From contig CADBPC010000101.1 of NCBI GenBank assembly GCA_902796425.1, positions 1 to 52,803 of the forward strand: a stretch of 52,803 bases of DNA, in the 5' to 3' direction. A program made the position numbers and the translations under genes. Positions 43,901 to 52,041 of this stretch are shown piece by piece. Source of the stretch: an uncultured Lachnospiraceae bacterium (GTDB lineage Bacteria > Bacillota > Clostridia > Lachnospirales > Lachnospiraceae). Below the pieces are notes generated by a model that saw nothing but the letters and a program-made list of their open reading frames with translations, did not search any database and was not told where the DNA came from. The stretch's first letter is position 1. Each line of letters starts with the position of its first letter.

Positions 43901-44927
43901 CGCCTGCGACAACCTTGGCAGGATCCGCTCGGAGGGAGACTACACCGGCGGCATCGCGGGCTACAGCGCCTCCGACATACAGGACTGCCGCGTCAAGGCG
44001 GAGCTCGAGGGCGTCAGCTATGTCGGCGGAGTGGCAGGCTACGGTGAAAAGCTCTTCCGGAACGCCGCCATGGTCAACATTACTGACGCGAGACAGTTCT
44101 ACGGCGCCGTGGCGGGAGAAGTCAAAGAAAACGACGGATCGAAAATATCGGACAACGTATACTATTCCGACACCGCCTGCGGCATCAACGGCGTCGCTTA
44201 CCGGCAGGCCGCGGAGGAAATATCGTATGAGAGCTTAAGAGAGTACGGAGGCAGCCGCACCGCTGCCGGAGCAGACGGATTCTTTGACACCTTAAGTCTC
44301 CGGTTTACCGACGGCGATGAAGTCGTGGACACCATTTACTGCGCCTTCGGCGACTCCGTTCCGGAGAGCCGAATTCCTCCCGTTCCGGAAAAGGAAGGCT
44401 TCAGGGGTTCCTGGAGCAGGACCGATTTTTCCAACATAGAGAGGGACGAGACGATCCGTGCACAGTTTTCCAGAATCTGCACGCTCATTGCGGCGAAGGA
44501 AAAAAGAGGGAGCGGTCTCGATATCCTGCAGGCGGACGGCTCCTTTGATGATTCCGATGAGCTGATCCTTATGCGCGAGGAACCGGAGGAGGACGAAATC
44601 GAGAGATGGAACGTAACTCTGCCGGAGACGGACGCGCAGGCTCCCGTAACCCTGCGCTTCCTGCCGCCGGAGAATGTCCGGAACATAAAGATCTTCACCA
44701 TGGAGAACGGGACTCCGACAGAAATTGAGACCGGAAGCAGCGGAAAATACATCACCTTCCCCGCAGGGAGCACAAATTTGACATTTTCCGTGAAACAGGC
44801 AGAATATAACTGGAAAAAATATATTCCCGCAGCTGCCGCTGCAGTATTCCTTGCAGGGGTCCTTGCCGCCGTTAAAAACGCTGCCCGCCGGCGCAGACAC
44901 CGCCGCGGCGCAGGCAGAAGGCAATGA
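40998..44927 (+). CDS. Large GLUG/helical surface protein with C-terminal anchor helix
   Basis: The 1309-residue protein starts with a signal peptide (about 1-36, ending MPVYA). Residues about 110-345 hold GLUG-like repeats (GGIAGSNYGLIEDC, GGIAGYNEGVITSC) expected to form a beta-helix. Residues about 350-875 are a long, mostly helical, Asp/Ser/Ile-rich region of coiled-coil character. GLUG repeats resume at about 890-1055, then an InlB-like beta-repeat (about 1100-1160), a beta domain, and a terminal helix (about 1274-1294) with a very basic cytoplasmic tail. No LPXTG motif is seen. The helical domain would project far from the membrane. The 11-base gap to the MMPL gene suggests the two act together. 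No family with this full plan is known to me. Confidence 0.82.
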   Translation: MIKRKIQIKAAALTAAAAILIAGSGAELLSMPVYAAEENTETAAVIEDMETTAVTDAVSPDAAGTDAVVHIRSLEDYIAFAQNCRYDAWSEGKTVYLDTDLAFRPGESVVIRSFGGNFEGGGHTISGFVIDGYDAGTGLFGTIRENGTVRGLKVSGAVKPAGIQTRLGGIAGSNYGLIEDCTFNGTVSAHAEAGGIAGRNMQTGEIRSCSSEGSVQGDSYTGGIAGYNEGVITSCKNGAMVNTVYRDVPFTTDQLTSTIENILMTGKLNNPENIDARTDSGGIAGISSGMITSCINAGDIGYEHVGYNTGGIAGRSSGFIRDCTNEGKILGRKDVGGIAGQLQPFLEMDFSKSLLGDLDEKLDVLDGRINSAIDSAQFYRSDTNARLGRLSNLAGSAKDSIKVLSDEADSAVQSAAGRVNAAGQTIQESLSVLSGVTREIGNYIRDMEEQVSSLEKRIDIILDDASLSDEDKETLRSALKKFREGLDLISGADKNLENIVLGGPEIDTASTKDVTDAYRDIRSGYRKMSEAAQEIQTILGVNGPEGGAAQDSPFYQDARLVREAAGEMIRQIEEEEDSLLAIIKERTPDLDPAGTKPSQEGEEGAVGNTDAAQQKDPGTPTAGELTRVISIVEGAQGGIEKIVYGSGEGSRSLRQELDEYIGSTDDSDSPLGENDKTRLRDDVTKIENACISIDSAVDRLKGIRDEAVQNQDAVRDWMDKAMPVISEITADLNTIVTAFADISRVLSGYAVSLPSLDDTGIRGAFQSLIHKVSAMPDIDRDLSGVLDRLAGMDIKMSGVSETARSAGNRLYDTMNSMLSEVNGLNASMGEQSSEAIGDLRGITGQFDSIVDTLEEIAKAQMGGGESPEDRIQDVSAEDIDSATSGRTSECRNTGSVCADSSVGGIVGTIGVEYDLDPEQDIRRIGSTSFDYIFRAKCIVDRSENAGRVESRNNYCGGIVGNMQMGVIHACDNLGRIRSEGDYTGGIAGYSASDIQDCRVKAELEGVSYVGGVAGYGEKLFRNAAMVNITDARQFYGAVAGEVKENDGSKISDNVYYSDTACGINGVAYRQAAEEISYESLREYGGSRTAAGADGFFDTLSLRFTDGDEVVDTIYCAFGDSVPESRIPPVPEKEGFRGSWSRTDFSNIERDETIRAQFSRICTLIAAKEKRGSGLDILQADGSFDDSDELILMREEPEEDEIERWNVTLPETDAQAPVTLRFLPPENVRNIKIFTMENGTPTEIETGSSGKYITFPAGSTNLTFSVKQAEYNWKKYIPAAAAAVFLAGVLAAVKNAARRRRHRRGAGRRQ

Positions 44928-44961
44928 GAATCAAATTATTGAATAGTATCCGGAGGAAAAA

Positions 44962-46470
44962 ATGACACAGGAACTGATTGCACAGTACAACTATATTAAC
45001 GACATCCTGAAGCAGCAGGAGATTTATACACATGCATGCCATGTCCTTCAGTACGACCAGGAGACCATCTGCCCGCCGAAGGCAATGGAGGAGCAGGGCG
45101 AGGTGAGCGCAGCGCTCGGCAACATGGCGTTCAAGCTCACGAAGGACCCGAAATTCATCGAAGCCGCCGAGAATCTCTACGCGCACCGCGGGGAGCTGAA
45201 CTCCTTCGACCGTGCTCTGATCGACGACCTTCACCGGAACTACCTCAAGACAAAGAACATCACTCCGGAGATGAACCACGAGTTTTCACTGGTTTACAAC
45301 CGCGCCTTTGTCACCTGGCTTGAAGCAAAGCAGAAGTCGGATTTTTCCATTTTTGCCCCGAGCCTCAGGGAAGTAATCGAAATCAACAAAAAGGACGTTT
45401 CCCTTCGCGAGCAGGCACTGCCCGTGCTTTATGACAACCTTCTCGGGGACTATGAGAGGGGCCTTACAAGTGCTTCTCTCGATGAGTGCTTCGGAAAGTG
45501 CAAGGAACGCCTCCTTCCCCTTTTGGAGAAGATTAAAAACAGCAAAAAAGTGATCCGCACCGATTTCCTCTCCCGCCATGCGGACGAGGACAAACAAAGG
45601 AAGTTCGCCCGGTATCTCCTCGAGCTCATGCGCTTTGACTTTGAGAGAGGCTCCTTTACGACCAGCGAGCACCCCTTTACCGACGGCCTTGCAAGAAACG
45701 ATGTCCGCATTACCACACATTACCATGAGGACATGTTCTACGCCAACATGTACACCGTAACCCACGAAGGAGGCCACGCCCTCTTCGAACTTCTCCAGCC
45801 GCAGGAAAACTACGACCATCACATTAACGGCCTGAAGTCCATGAGCATGCACGAGTCCGTCTCCCGCTTCTACGAGAACCGCATCGCGCGCTCGGAAAGC
45901 TTCATACGCCTTGTTTACCCGAAGCTTAAGGAGCTCTTCCCCGATGTGCTTGGCGATGTCACGGAGCGCGAGCTGTACGAAGCAATGAACCTTGTCCAGC
46001 CCTCCCTTATCCGCACGGAGGCAGACGAGTTCACCTACACCTTCCACATCATCATCCGCTATGAGATCGAGAAGGAAATGCTGGCAGGGACAGTGAAGGT
46101 CGAAGACCTCCCCGCCCTCTGGAATGAAAAATACAGACAGTACCTCGGCGTCATAGTGCCGAGTGACAGAGAGGGAATCCTGCAGGACGTCCACTGGACC
46201 TTCGGCATGGGATACTTCCCGACCTACGCCCTCGGCAACATGTATAACGCGATGTACTACAACCGGCTGAAAAACGAGCTGGACATCGACGCCCTTGTGG
46301 CAGCAGGCGATTTCGATACTATCAACGGCTGGATGGCAAAGAACGTCTTCGCAAAGGCAGACCGCCTGTCCGCTTCCGAGTGGATCCGCGACATCACAGG
46401 ACGTGACTTTACTCCCGACGACTTCCTGGATTACCTCGAGGCCAAATACTCCGCGATCTACGAGCTGTAA
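44962..46470 (+). CDS. M32-family metallocarboxypeptidase
   Basis: The 502-residue cytoplasmic protein has the M32 zinc motif HEGGH at 268-272 (YTVTHEGGHALFELLQ), the third-ligand Glu region MSMHESVSRFYENRI (about 294-308) and the family segments VLQYDQETICPP, RNDVRITTHYHEDMF and LIRTEADEFTYTFHIIIRYEIEK. It removes C-terminal residues from peptides, with broad specificity. CGGAGG precedes the ATG. It is 34 bases after the GLUG gene and could share its transcript, but has its own terminator. Confidence 0.93.
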   Translation: MTQELIAQYNYINDILKQQEIYTHACHVLQYDQETICPPKAMEEQGEVSAALGNMAFKLTKDPKFIEAAENLYAHRGELNSFDRALIDDLHRNYLKTKNITPEMNHEFSLVYNRAFVTWLEAKQKSDFSIFAPSLREVIEINKKDVSLREQALPVLYDNLLGDYERGLTSASLDECFGKCKERLLPLLEKIKNSKKVIRTDFLSRHADEDKQRKFARYLLELMRFDFERGSFTTSEHPFTDGLARNDVRITTHYHEDMFYANMYTVTHEGGHALFELLQPQENYDHHINGLKSMSMHESVSRFYENRIARSESFIRLVYPKLKELFPDVLGDVTERELYEAMNLVQPSLIRTEADEFTYTFHIIIRYEIEKEMLAGTVKVEDLPALWNEKYRQYLGVIVPSDREGILQDVHWTFGMGYFPTYALGNMYNAMYYNRLKNELDIDALVAAGDFDTINGWMAKNVFAKADRLSASEWIRDITGRDFTPDDFLDYLEAKYSAIYEL

Positions 46471-46534
46471 TAACTCTGCAATCCTTCTATTCCACAGGCT
46501 GGAAGCAGCTGTTCGGCTATTAAAAATGCTTTGA

Positions 46535-46560
46535 AAAGCCTCACCTTTACGGGAGGCTTT
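46535..46560 (+). terminator. Terminator after the M32 gene
   Basis: AAAGCCTC (46535-46542) pairs with GAGGCTTT (46553-46560), 65 bases after the stop. The stem ends in a short T-run. Confidence 0.7.
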
Positions 46561-46608
46561 CATTAACAACCAGAGTTAGTTATAACAAATATCAGGAGGG
46601 AGTATTGT

Positions 46609-46749
46609 ATGAAATTAAGCGAATTCAAGGCGAAATCCTCGGGAGTGGTCCGGTCACTGGGCGATGACAGAAAGTTCATCAGCCGGATCACCTCCATCGG
46701 CATGAGCGAAGGAGCCGGATTTGAAATGAAAGCATTTAATGCAAGATAA
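46609..46749 (+). pseudogene. Truncated feoA-like gene
   Basis: A 46-codon frame with AGGAGGG 8 bases upstream encodes MKLSEFKAKSSGVVRSLGDD, RRF-like continuation RITSIGMSEGAGFEMKAF, then a stop. This matches the first half of an SH3-like FeoA domain (normally about 75 residues). The remaining strands and any feoB are absent. It is either a remnant or an unusually short protein; the remnant view fits the broken genes that follow. Confidence 0.65.
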
Positions 46750-46826
46750 TCATCGACAGCCCCATGAAAATTATGATGCTCAATATATGATACAATGAGT
46801 ATTGATTCCCGATAAGCCTTGAGGCA

Positions 46827-46964
46827 GTGGAGATTAGGCAGGCCGCCGGCGGTACGAACGGATCGTCAGACATTGAGGGCGAATGGGGCGGTGACGGACC
46901 GGAAACGGTTGCAGTAAACGAGATGCATCGCATGGTACGGGATCCGATAACCGGAGAGGAATAA
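46827..46964 (+). pseudogene. Orphan C-terminal coding fragment
   Basis: An open frame from about 46806 to the TAA at 46962-46964 reads with coding character (IEGEWGGDGPETVAVNE, then MVRDPITGEE). It has only a GTG (46827) as start and no good ribosome binding site. It may be the tail of a lost gene. The family is not recognised. A TGATACAAT -10-like element at 46790-46798 precedes it. Confidence 0.35.
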
Positions 46965-46966
46965 GG

Positions 46967-47341
46967 ATGAAAGAGAAAAAGTTCAAAAAGTATGCAGCCT
47001 GGGGGATGATGCTGGCGGCGGCTGTTCTCATAACCTCCTGTGCGGACATCAGCAGCTATTCAGCCGCCGGTTATGCCGGCAGCAGCGCAACTCCTGCTGA
47101 GACGGAAAATACGGACAAAAACACGGACAGCAGCCCTGAAAACAGGGATGTGATCAATCAGGTATCTCTCCTGCAGGGGCTTACCTTCGGCGACTACAAC
47201 GGCAGCATTCCCGTCAGCAGGCTTAAGGAGCTCGGAGATACCGGAATCGGTACTTTTCATGCGCTTAACGGTGAGCTGATCATGCTCGAGGGCACTGTTT
47301 ACAGGGCGGCGTCGGATGGCTCAATACGCACCAGTATCTGA
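46967..47341 (+). pseudogene. N-terminal part of an acetolactate decarboxylase lipoprotein
   Basis: The 124-residue product begins with a lipoprotein signal (MMLAAAVLITSCAD; lipobox Cys near residue 25), a Thr/Asn/Asp-rich linker, then the start of an alpha-acetolactate decarboxylase domain: INQVSLLQGLTFGDYNGSI, LKELGDTGIGTFHALNGELI and MLEGTVYRAASDG. The family needs about 230 residues and zinc-binding histidines that lie beyond this point; they are missing. Homology ends near 47310-47330, where the sequence turns into the GH5 frame described next. It is probably non-functional. Confidence 0.75.
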
Positions 47342-47748
47342 TGATGGCCGAGGCCTTCGGCTGTGAACAGACAATCGAGGGATACCTCAGATTCATCAGG
47401 GAGACATTCGAAAAGGATGTAGCCGAGGTACAGGAATATGTCCCGGTCGTCGTCGGCGAGTGGTGCATCTTCAATTCCCTTGCGGTCGGCATGGATACCA
47501 GGGGAGGCCAGACCTCCTTAAACGGCGTTGACTTCTCGGACAGCAAGGCGCCCGATGAGGAAGAGAAGAGGAACATCTACCTCAGCATAGCAAAAGCCCA
47601 GCTGGCCGCATGGGAAAAGGGAAGAGGCTATTTCTACTGGACCTACAAGATGCTGCTCGACCCCGCAAACGAGCCTGCCTGGCGCGGCTGGGACTGCTGG
47701 GATGTCGCAAAGAGTGCTGACCTGGGCTGGTTCCCGGACAAGATTTAA
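47341..47748 (+). pseudogene. C-terminal part of a GH5-type glycoside hydrolase
   Basis: The coding similarity begins upstream of this ATG, at about 47308 (VGWLNTHQYLMMAEAFG), in a different frame from the preceding decarboxylase fragment. It includes the His/Tyr substrate motif NTHQY, the nucleophile segment VVVGEWCIFNSLAVG and the aromatic FYWTYKMLLDP, all typical of exo-beta-glucanase-like GH5 enzymes. The N-terminal two thirds, with the acid/base Glu, are absent. This is a remnant joined to the decarboxylase N-terminus by deletion, or a chimeric assembly join. Confidence 0.75.
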
Positions 47749-47793
47749 AGAAGCAGGCTGGCAGCACCGGGACAAGAAAAAGGAGAACTTTCC

Positions 47794-49704
47794 ATGAAAC
47801 ATACTGTAACCGCCCTGCTGCTGTTATCCCTGACGGCGCTGCTCATATCAGGCTGCGCCGGCCTGTCCGCACGGACAGGAAACAAGAATCTGAAAACAGG
47901 CGGAGAATGCGGCGAAAACATTCGCTGGGAATATGATAAAAAGACCCGGAAACTTACGATTACGGGAACCGGGAAGATGGTCACGCCCGAACGCTTCATG
48001 TGGGGAGACTATCCGATCAGCTCTCTGGAGATCTCGGAGGGTATAACCTCCATTTCCGAGAGTGCATTTTATTCCAACCATCAGCTCACCGGCGAGCTGA
48101 AGCTCCCCGAGAGCCTTGAGACGATCGGAGAATTTGCCTTTTACGGGTGTGATGGCCTGACCGGGCCCCTGGTCATTCCTGATCATGTAAAGACGGTGGA
48201 GCAGTACGCCTTTACCCGCTGCAGCGGGTTCGACTCCATCCGCCTCTCCGGGTCACTCGTCAGTATCGGGGATGAGGCCTTCTCGGATTTTACCGCGGCA
48301 AAGGGAACGCTGGAGATTCCCGGGACTCTTGAAAAGATCGGACGCTGCGCCTTCCTTCGCTGTGAAAATTTAAGCGGAGACCTCCTGCTGCCGGACAGCC
48401 TGACGCAGATCAGCAGTTACGCCTTCTCCGGCTGCGGCTTTGACGGACAGCTTAGAATTTCTGAAAATCTTTCTGACATTCCTGACAACTGTTTCTCCGG
48501 CTGTCCGTTCTCGGGGGACCTTGTGATTCCTGCTTCCGTTGTAAAAATCGGGCACGGGGCCTTTTCCGACTGCGGCTTTGACGGGCGGCTTGTTTTCAGC
48601 GAAGGTCTCAAATTCATTGACGGCTACGCTTTCGCCTATTGTAGAAAGATATCGGGGCCGCTGGAATTGCCGGACAGCCTCGACCTGATCGGAGAAAACG
48701 CGTTCTCGAGCGATGAATCCATTTCTTCCCTGAAGCTCCCTGCAGGCCTGACCCTGCTCTGCAGGCAGACGTTCTACGGCTGCAAAAGCCTTTCCGGGGA
48801 ACTTATCCTGCCGGAGTCGCTCCTTGTGATCGGGGACGGCGCCTTTTCCTCAGCGGGAATCGAGGGCAGGCTGAAGCTTCCTGACGGGCTAATTTCTCTC
48901 GGGGAAAGCAGCTTTTCCAGCTGTGAAAACCTGACAGGCCTCGCACCGCTTCCCGACTCTCTGGAGCACATCAAGGCAAGTGCCTTTTCCAACTGCCGGA
49001 ACCTGGGAGGAACTGTTACAGTCGGAGAAAAAGTTACCTCCATCGGCGGATATGCATTCTATCGCTGCAGCGCCCTGGACGAGGTGCAGCTTGGCGCCTC
49101 CGTCCGCAGTATCGGCGAAGCGGCCTTCGCTGAATGCGACAGTTTAAAGAAAGCAGTCTTCAAAGGCGCCCCTGACTATTACACCAAGGAAGAAAAGTAC
49201 CCCAGCTTTCCCGAAGGCTGTGCCGTTCCGGAGCCCGGCGAAAAGAACTTCCGCGCGCAGTGTGAATCGGCAAAAAAAGAACTGAAAGAACAATTAAAGG
49301 AACAGGAACCGGAAGGCGGAAAAGGATCGGAAGCTTCAGCGGACCGGGAAGAGCCTTATCTGTGGACCATGGGCCTTACCGGAAGAGAATTTTACGGCGC
49401 CGGAGAAAACTACGATCTGTTCCTGATGTTTGACGGCGGTTCGGTCAGGATGATGCTGAACGGCCGCGATTTCGATAAAGTCTTCTGCAGCGCCGATCCC
49501 TATGATTTTGACAATAAGGTCGTCATCATTGAAGATCTCTCCTGCGGGATCGGAACACTAAAGCAGCTGTCTTTTGAAGACATCTACAATCGTGATTCGA
49601 AGCTGAGCGGCGAGCTGATTACTCCGGAAGGAATGACAGAAACGATTGTTTTCCACAGCGGTTCGGAGGAAAATCTGTATATCGACCCTGAGCATCTGCC
49701 TTAA
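47794..49704 (+). CDS. BspA-type leucine-rich-repeat lipoprotein
   Basis: The 636-residue protein has a lipoprotein signal (LLISGCAGLS, lipobox Cys at about 21) and about 17 LRR_5/BspA repeats (about 68-465) built on the pattern of a Leu/Pro strand, SL..IG..AF and a Cys-rich turn (FYGCDGL, FSNCRNL). A Lys/Glu-rich linker (about 485-515) leads to a beta-rich C-terminal domain (about 520-636) I do not recognise. Such proteins sit on the outer face of the membrane and often mediate binding to other cells or host surfaces. AAGGAG precedes the ATG. It is directly downstream of the gene debris. Confidence 0.88.
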   Translation: MKHTVTALLLLSLTALLISGCAGLSARTGNKNLKTGGECGENIRWEYDKKTRKLTITGTGKMVTPERFMWGDYPISSLEISEGITSISESAFYSNHQLTGELKLPESLETIGEFAFYGCDGLTGPLVIPDHVKTVEQYAFTRCSGFDSIRLSGSLVSIGDEAFSDFTAAKGTLEIPGTLEKIGRCAFLRCENLSGDLLLPDSLTQISSYAFSGCGFDGQLRISENLSDIPDNCFSGCPFSGDLVIPASVVKIGHGAFSDCGFDGRLVFSEGLKFIDGYAFAYCRKISGPLELPDSLDLIGENAFSSDESISSLKLPAGLTLLCRQTFYGCKSLSGELILPESLLVIGDGAFSSAGIEGRLKLPDGLISLGESSFSSCENLTGLAPLPDSLEHIKASAFSNCRNLGGTVTVGEKVTSIGGYAFYRCSALDEVQLGASVRSIGEAAFAECDSLKKAVFKGAPDYYTKEEKYPSFPEGCAVPEPGEKNFRAQCESAKKELKEQLKEQEPEGGKGSEASADREEPYLWTMGLTGREFYGAGENYDLFLMFDGGSVRMMLNGRDFDKVFCSADPYDFDNKVVIIEDLSCGIGTLKQLSFEDIYNRDSKLSGELITPEGMTETIVFHSGSEENLYIDPEHLP

Positions 49705-49731
49705 GGAGGCTGTCAAAAACGGTAATAAACA

Positions 49732-50913
49732 ATGGAAACAAAGAAGAATTATAAAAAAACACAGCTTGCATGCTACCTTGGATTTGTAACGCAGGCTATA
49801 TGTGCGAATTATGTCCCCCTGCTGTTTATAACATTTCACAATGACTATGACATATCTTTCGGAATGCTCGCACTTGTATCAACCTGCTTTTTCGTCACAC
49901 AGCTGACTGTTGATTTCCTGTGTGCCGGGATTGTGGACAGGCTGGGATACAGGGCATGTATTATCGCTGCAGAGATTACTTCGGGGATGGGGCTTGCGGG
50001 ACTTGCCTTTTTACCTGATTTACTGCCGGTACCGTTTTGGGGAATCCTTATATGCGTCATTATTTATGCTGTAGGGAGCGGTTTGGCGGAGGTCCTGGTC
50101 AGCCCGATTATCGAAGCCTGTCCTTTTGAAAACAAGGAATCGATGATGAGCCTTCTGCATTCCTTTTACTGCTGGGGATGGGTGGGCGTCGTATTATGCT
50201 CCACAATTTTCTTTACGGTCTTTGGCATAGAGCACTGGAGAATCATGGCGCTCATATGGTCGGTCATACCGCTTTATAACATCTACAATTTTGCGACCTG
50301 TCCGATAGAACCGCTGGTAGAAGACGGCAAAAGCATGACGATGCTTGAGCTTTTCAAAACAAAAGCATTCTGGGTTTTTATCGTCCTGATGGTCTGCGCC
50401 GGTTCCTCGGAAATCGCGATGGGTCAATGGGCGTCTGCATTTGCCGAGTCGGCACTGCATGTTTCCAAAACGGTCGGCGACCTGGCAGGCCCCTGCGGCT
50501 TTGCCGTATGCATGGGAATCAGCAGACTGCTTTATGGAAAATTCGGTGAAAAAGTCGACTTGACCATATTTATGATGGCTTCGGGAACAATGTGCCTGGC
50601 ATGCTATCTGGTTGCCGGACTGGCGGAAATTCCGCTGGCAGGATTGGCAGGCTGTGCCCTGTGCGGTTTTTCCGTAGGTATTATGTGGCCCGGATCCATC
50701 AGTATTTCATCCCAGATACTGCCGACCGGCGGCACGGCAATGTTTGCTCTTCTTGCACTTGCAGGCGATTTAGGCGGAGCGGCAGGACCGGCAATTGTTG
50801 GAAATGTATCACAGAAAGCGGCAAACAATCTGCAGGCAGGAGTTTTAGCCGGAATAGGGTTTCCTATCGTTCTGGTACTGGCCGTTTTCTATATTCGAAG
50901 AAGGTATAAATAG
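49732..50913 (+). CDS. MFS transporter
   Basis: The 393-residue protein has 12 predicted membrane helices, a cytoplasmic loop in the middle (EPLVEDGKSMTMLELFKTKA, about 193-212) and motif-A-like DRLGYRACIIAAEI between helices 2 and 3. The overall look is of the sugar/FucP-like or general MFS_1 groups; the substrate is unknown. The codons are more AT-rich than in the genes before. The ribosome binding site is poor. The HD-domain gene starts on the base after its stop. Confidence 0.85.
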   Translation: METKKNYKKTQLACYLGFVTQAICANYVPLLFITFHNDYDISFGMLALVSTCFFVTQLTVDFLCAGIVDRLGYRACIIAAEITSGMGLAGLAFLPDLLPVPFWGILICVIIYAVGSGLAEVLVSPIIEACPFENKESMMSLLHSFYCWGWVGVVLCSTIFFTVFGIEHWRIMALIWSVIPLYNIYNFATCPIEPLVEDGKSMTMLELFKTKAFWVFIVLMVCAGSSEIAMGQWASAFAESALHVSKTVGDLAGPCGFAVCMGISRLLYGKFGEKVDLTIFMMASGTMCLACYLVAGLAEIPLAGLAGCALCGFSVGIMWPGSISISSQILPTGGTAMFALLALAGDLGGAAGPAIVGNVSQKAANNLQAGVLAGIGFPIVLVLAVFYIRRRYK

Positions 50914-51492
50914 TTGGATGAACATATCATCGAGAACGCCATAGCATATATTGCGGAGCTCTTCAGGGCGAATGCAGGCGGGCATGATGCGGAGCACACA
51001 CTGCGGGTGTATCACAATGCCATTCAGATAGCGGAAAATGAACCTGACTGCGATGTTCAGATCGCTGCCTTAGCTGCACTGCTTCATGACGCAGATGACC
51101 ATAAGCTGTTTGATACAGAGAATAACGCAAACGCGAGAGCGTTCCTTTCTGCAAACCGGGTGCCGGAGGAAATGGCAAACCAGATATGCAAAATTATAAA
51201 TGCTGTATCCTTCAGCCGGAATAGAAATAGAAGACCGGAATCCATTGAGGCCAAAGTAGTTCAGGATGCAGATCGGCTGGATGCCATGGGTGCCGTCGGT
51301 ATCGCCAGAACGTTTGCCTATGGCGGCGAGCACGGGAGACCGATACGTGAATCCGTGCAGCATTTTCATGACAAGCTTCTCCTGCTGAAGGAGTTGATGA
51401 ACACAGAAACGGGCAGGCGGATTGCAGAGCACCGGCATGCTTTCCTGGAGGAGTTTCTAAAGGAGTATCAGGAGGAAACAGGCAGAGAATGA
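50914..51492 (+). CDS. HD-domain phosphohydrolase (YpgQ/YedJ-like)
   Basis: The 192-residue protein has the classical HD site: His28 (GGHDAEHTLRVYHNA), His58-Asp59 (ALLHDADDHKLFD) and a late Asp in VVQDADRLDAMGAVGIART. The latter motif is typical of the YpgQ/YedJ group, some of which hydrolyse nucleoside triphosphates. The start is a TTG immediately after the MFS stop, with GAAGAAGG upstream; an ATG 4 bases on is out of frame. It overlaps the flavodoxin gene by 4 bases. Confidence 0.85.
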   Translation: MDEHIIENAIAYIAELFRANAGGHDAEHTLRVYHNAIQIAENEPDCDVQIAALAALLHDADDHKLFDTENNANARAFLSANRVPEEMANQICKIINAVSFSRNRNRRPESIEAKVVQDADRLDAMGAVGIARTFAYGGEHGRPIRESVQHFHDKLLLLKELMNTETGRRIAEHRHAFLEEFLKEYQEETGRE

Positions 51493-51989
51493 AGACACTT
51501 ATCGTTTACTATTCTCTTGAGGGGAATACAGAATATGTTGTAAACAAAATCGCGAAAGCCTGCGGATTTGATACACTGCGGCTGGAGCCGGTCAAAAAGT
51601 ATCCGGACAGCGGTTTTAGAAAGTTTTTCTGGGGCGGGAAAAGCGCTGTGATGGCTGAGACACCGGAGCTGGAGCCATATACATTTGATTCAGACTCCTA
51701 TGATCGTATTGTATTCGGCTTCCCTGTATGGGCAGGAAATGTGACGCCGCCAATCAGAACCTTTGTGAAGGACAACGACCTTAAGGGAAAACGGATCGCA
51801 GCCTTTGCCTGCCAGAGCGGTTCCGGGGCGGAGAAGGCATTCGGCAAGCTGAAGGCAGCTGCCGGTATTGATCATCTGGATGCGGAACTGGTGCTGATCG
51901 ACCCGAAGGCAAAGCAGAGCGCGGAAAACGAGCGGAAGATCGAGGACTTCTGCAGAAAGCTGCAGGATATTGAACGGAACATCACATGA
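51489..51989 (+). CDS. Flavodoxin-like protein
   Basis: The 166-residue protein has the FMN phosphate loop YSLEGNTEYVVNKIA near the N-terminus and later flavodoxin segments FGFPVWAGNVTPPIRTF and AAFACQSGSGAEKAFGKL. It is probably a flavodoxin-like oxidoreductase of the NAD(P)H-quinone or electron-carrier type. Its ATG overlaps the stop of the HD gene (ATGA), so the two are translationally coupled. Confidence 0.88.
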   Translation: MKTLIVYYSLEGNTEYVVNKIAKACGFDTLRLEPVKKYPDSGFRKFFWGGKSAVMAETPELEPYTFDSDSYDRIVFGFPVWAGNVTPPIRTFVKDNDLKGKRIAAFACQSGSGAEKAFGKLKAAAGIDHLDAELVLIDPKAKQSAENERKIEDFCRKLQDIERNIT

Positions 51990-52041
51990 AGAAAACCGAA
52001 AGATATTCAGGACCAAAGAAGCGATTTACAACTGGGAACAT

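Noticed and set aside
45286-46569. Minus-strand open frame of 427 codons
   Set aside because: It is antisense to the M32 carboxypeptidase, which has an intact HEGGH site.
46609-47748. Insertion sequence explaining the broken genes
   Set aside because: No transposase fragment, terminal inverted repeats or target duplications are visible.
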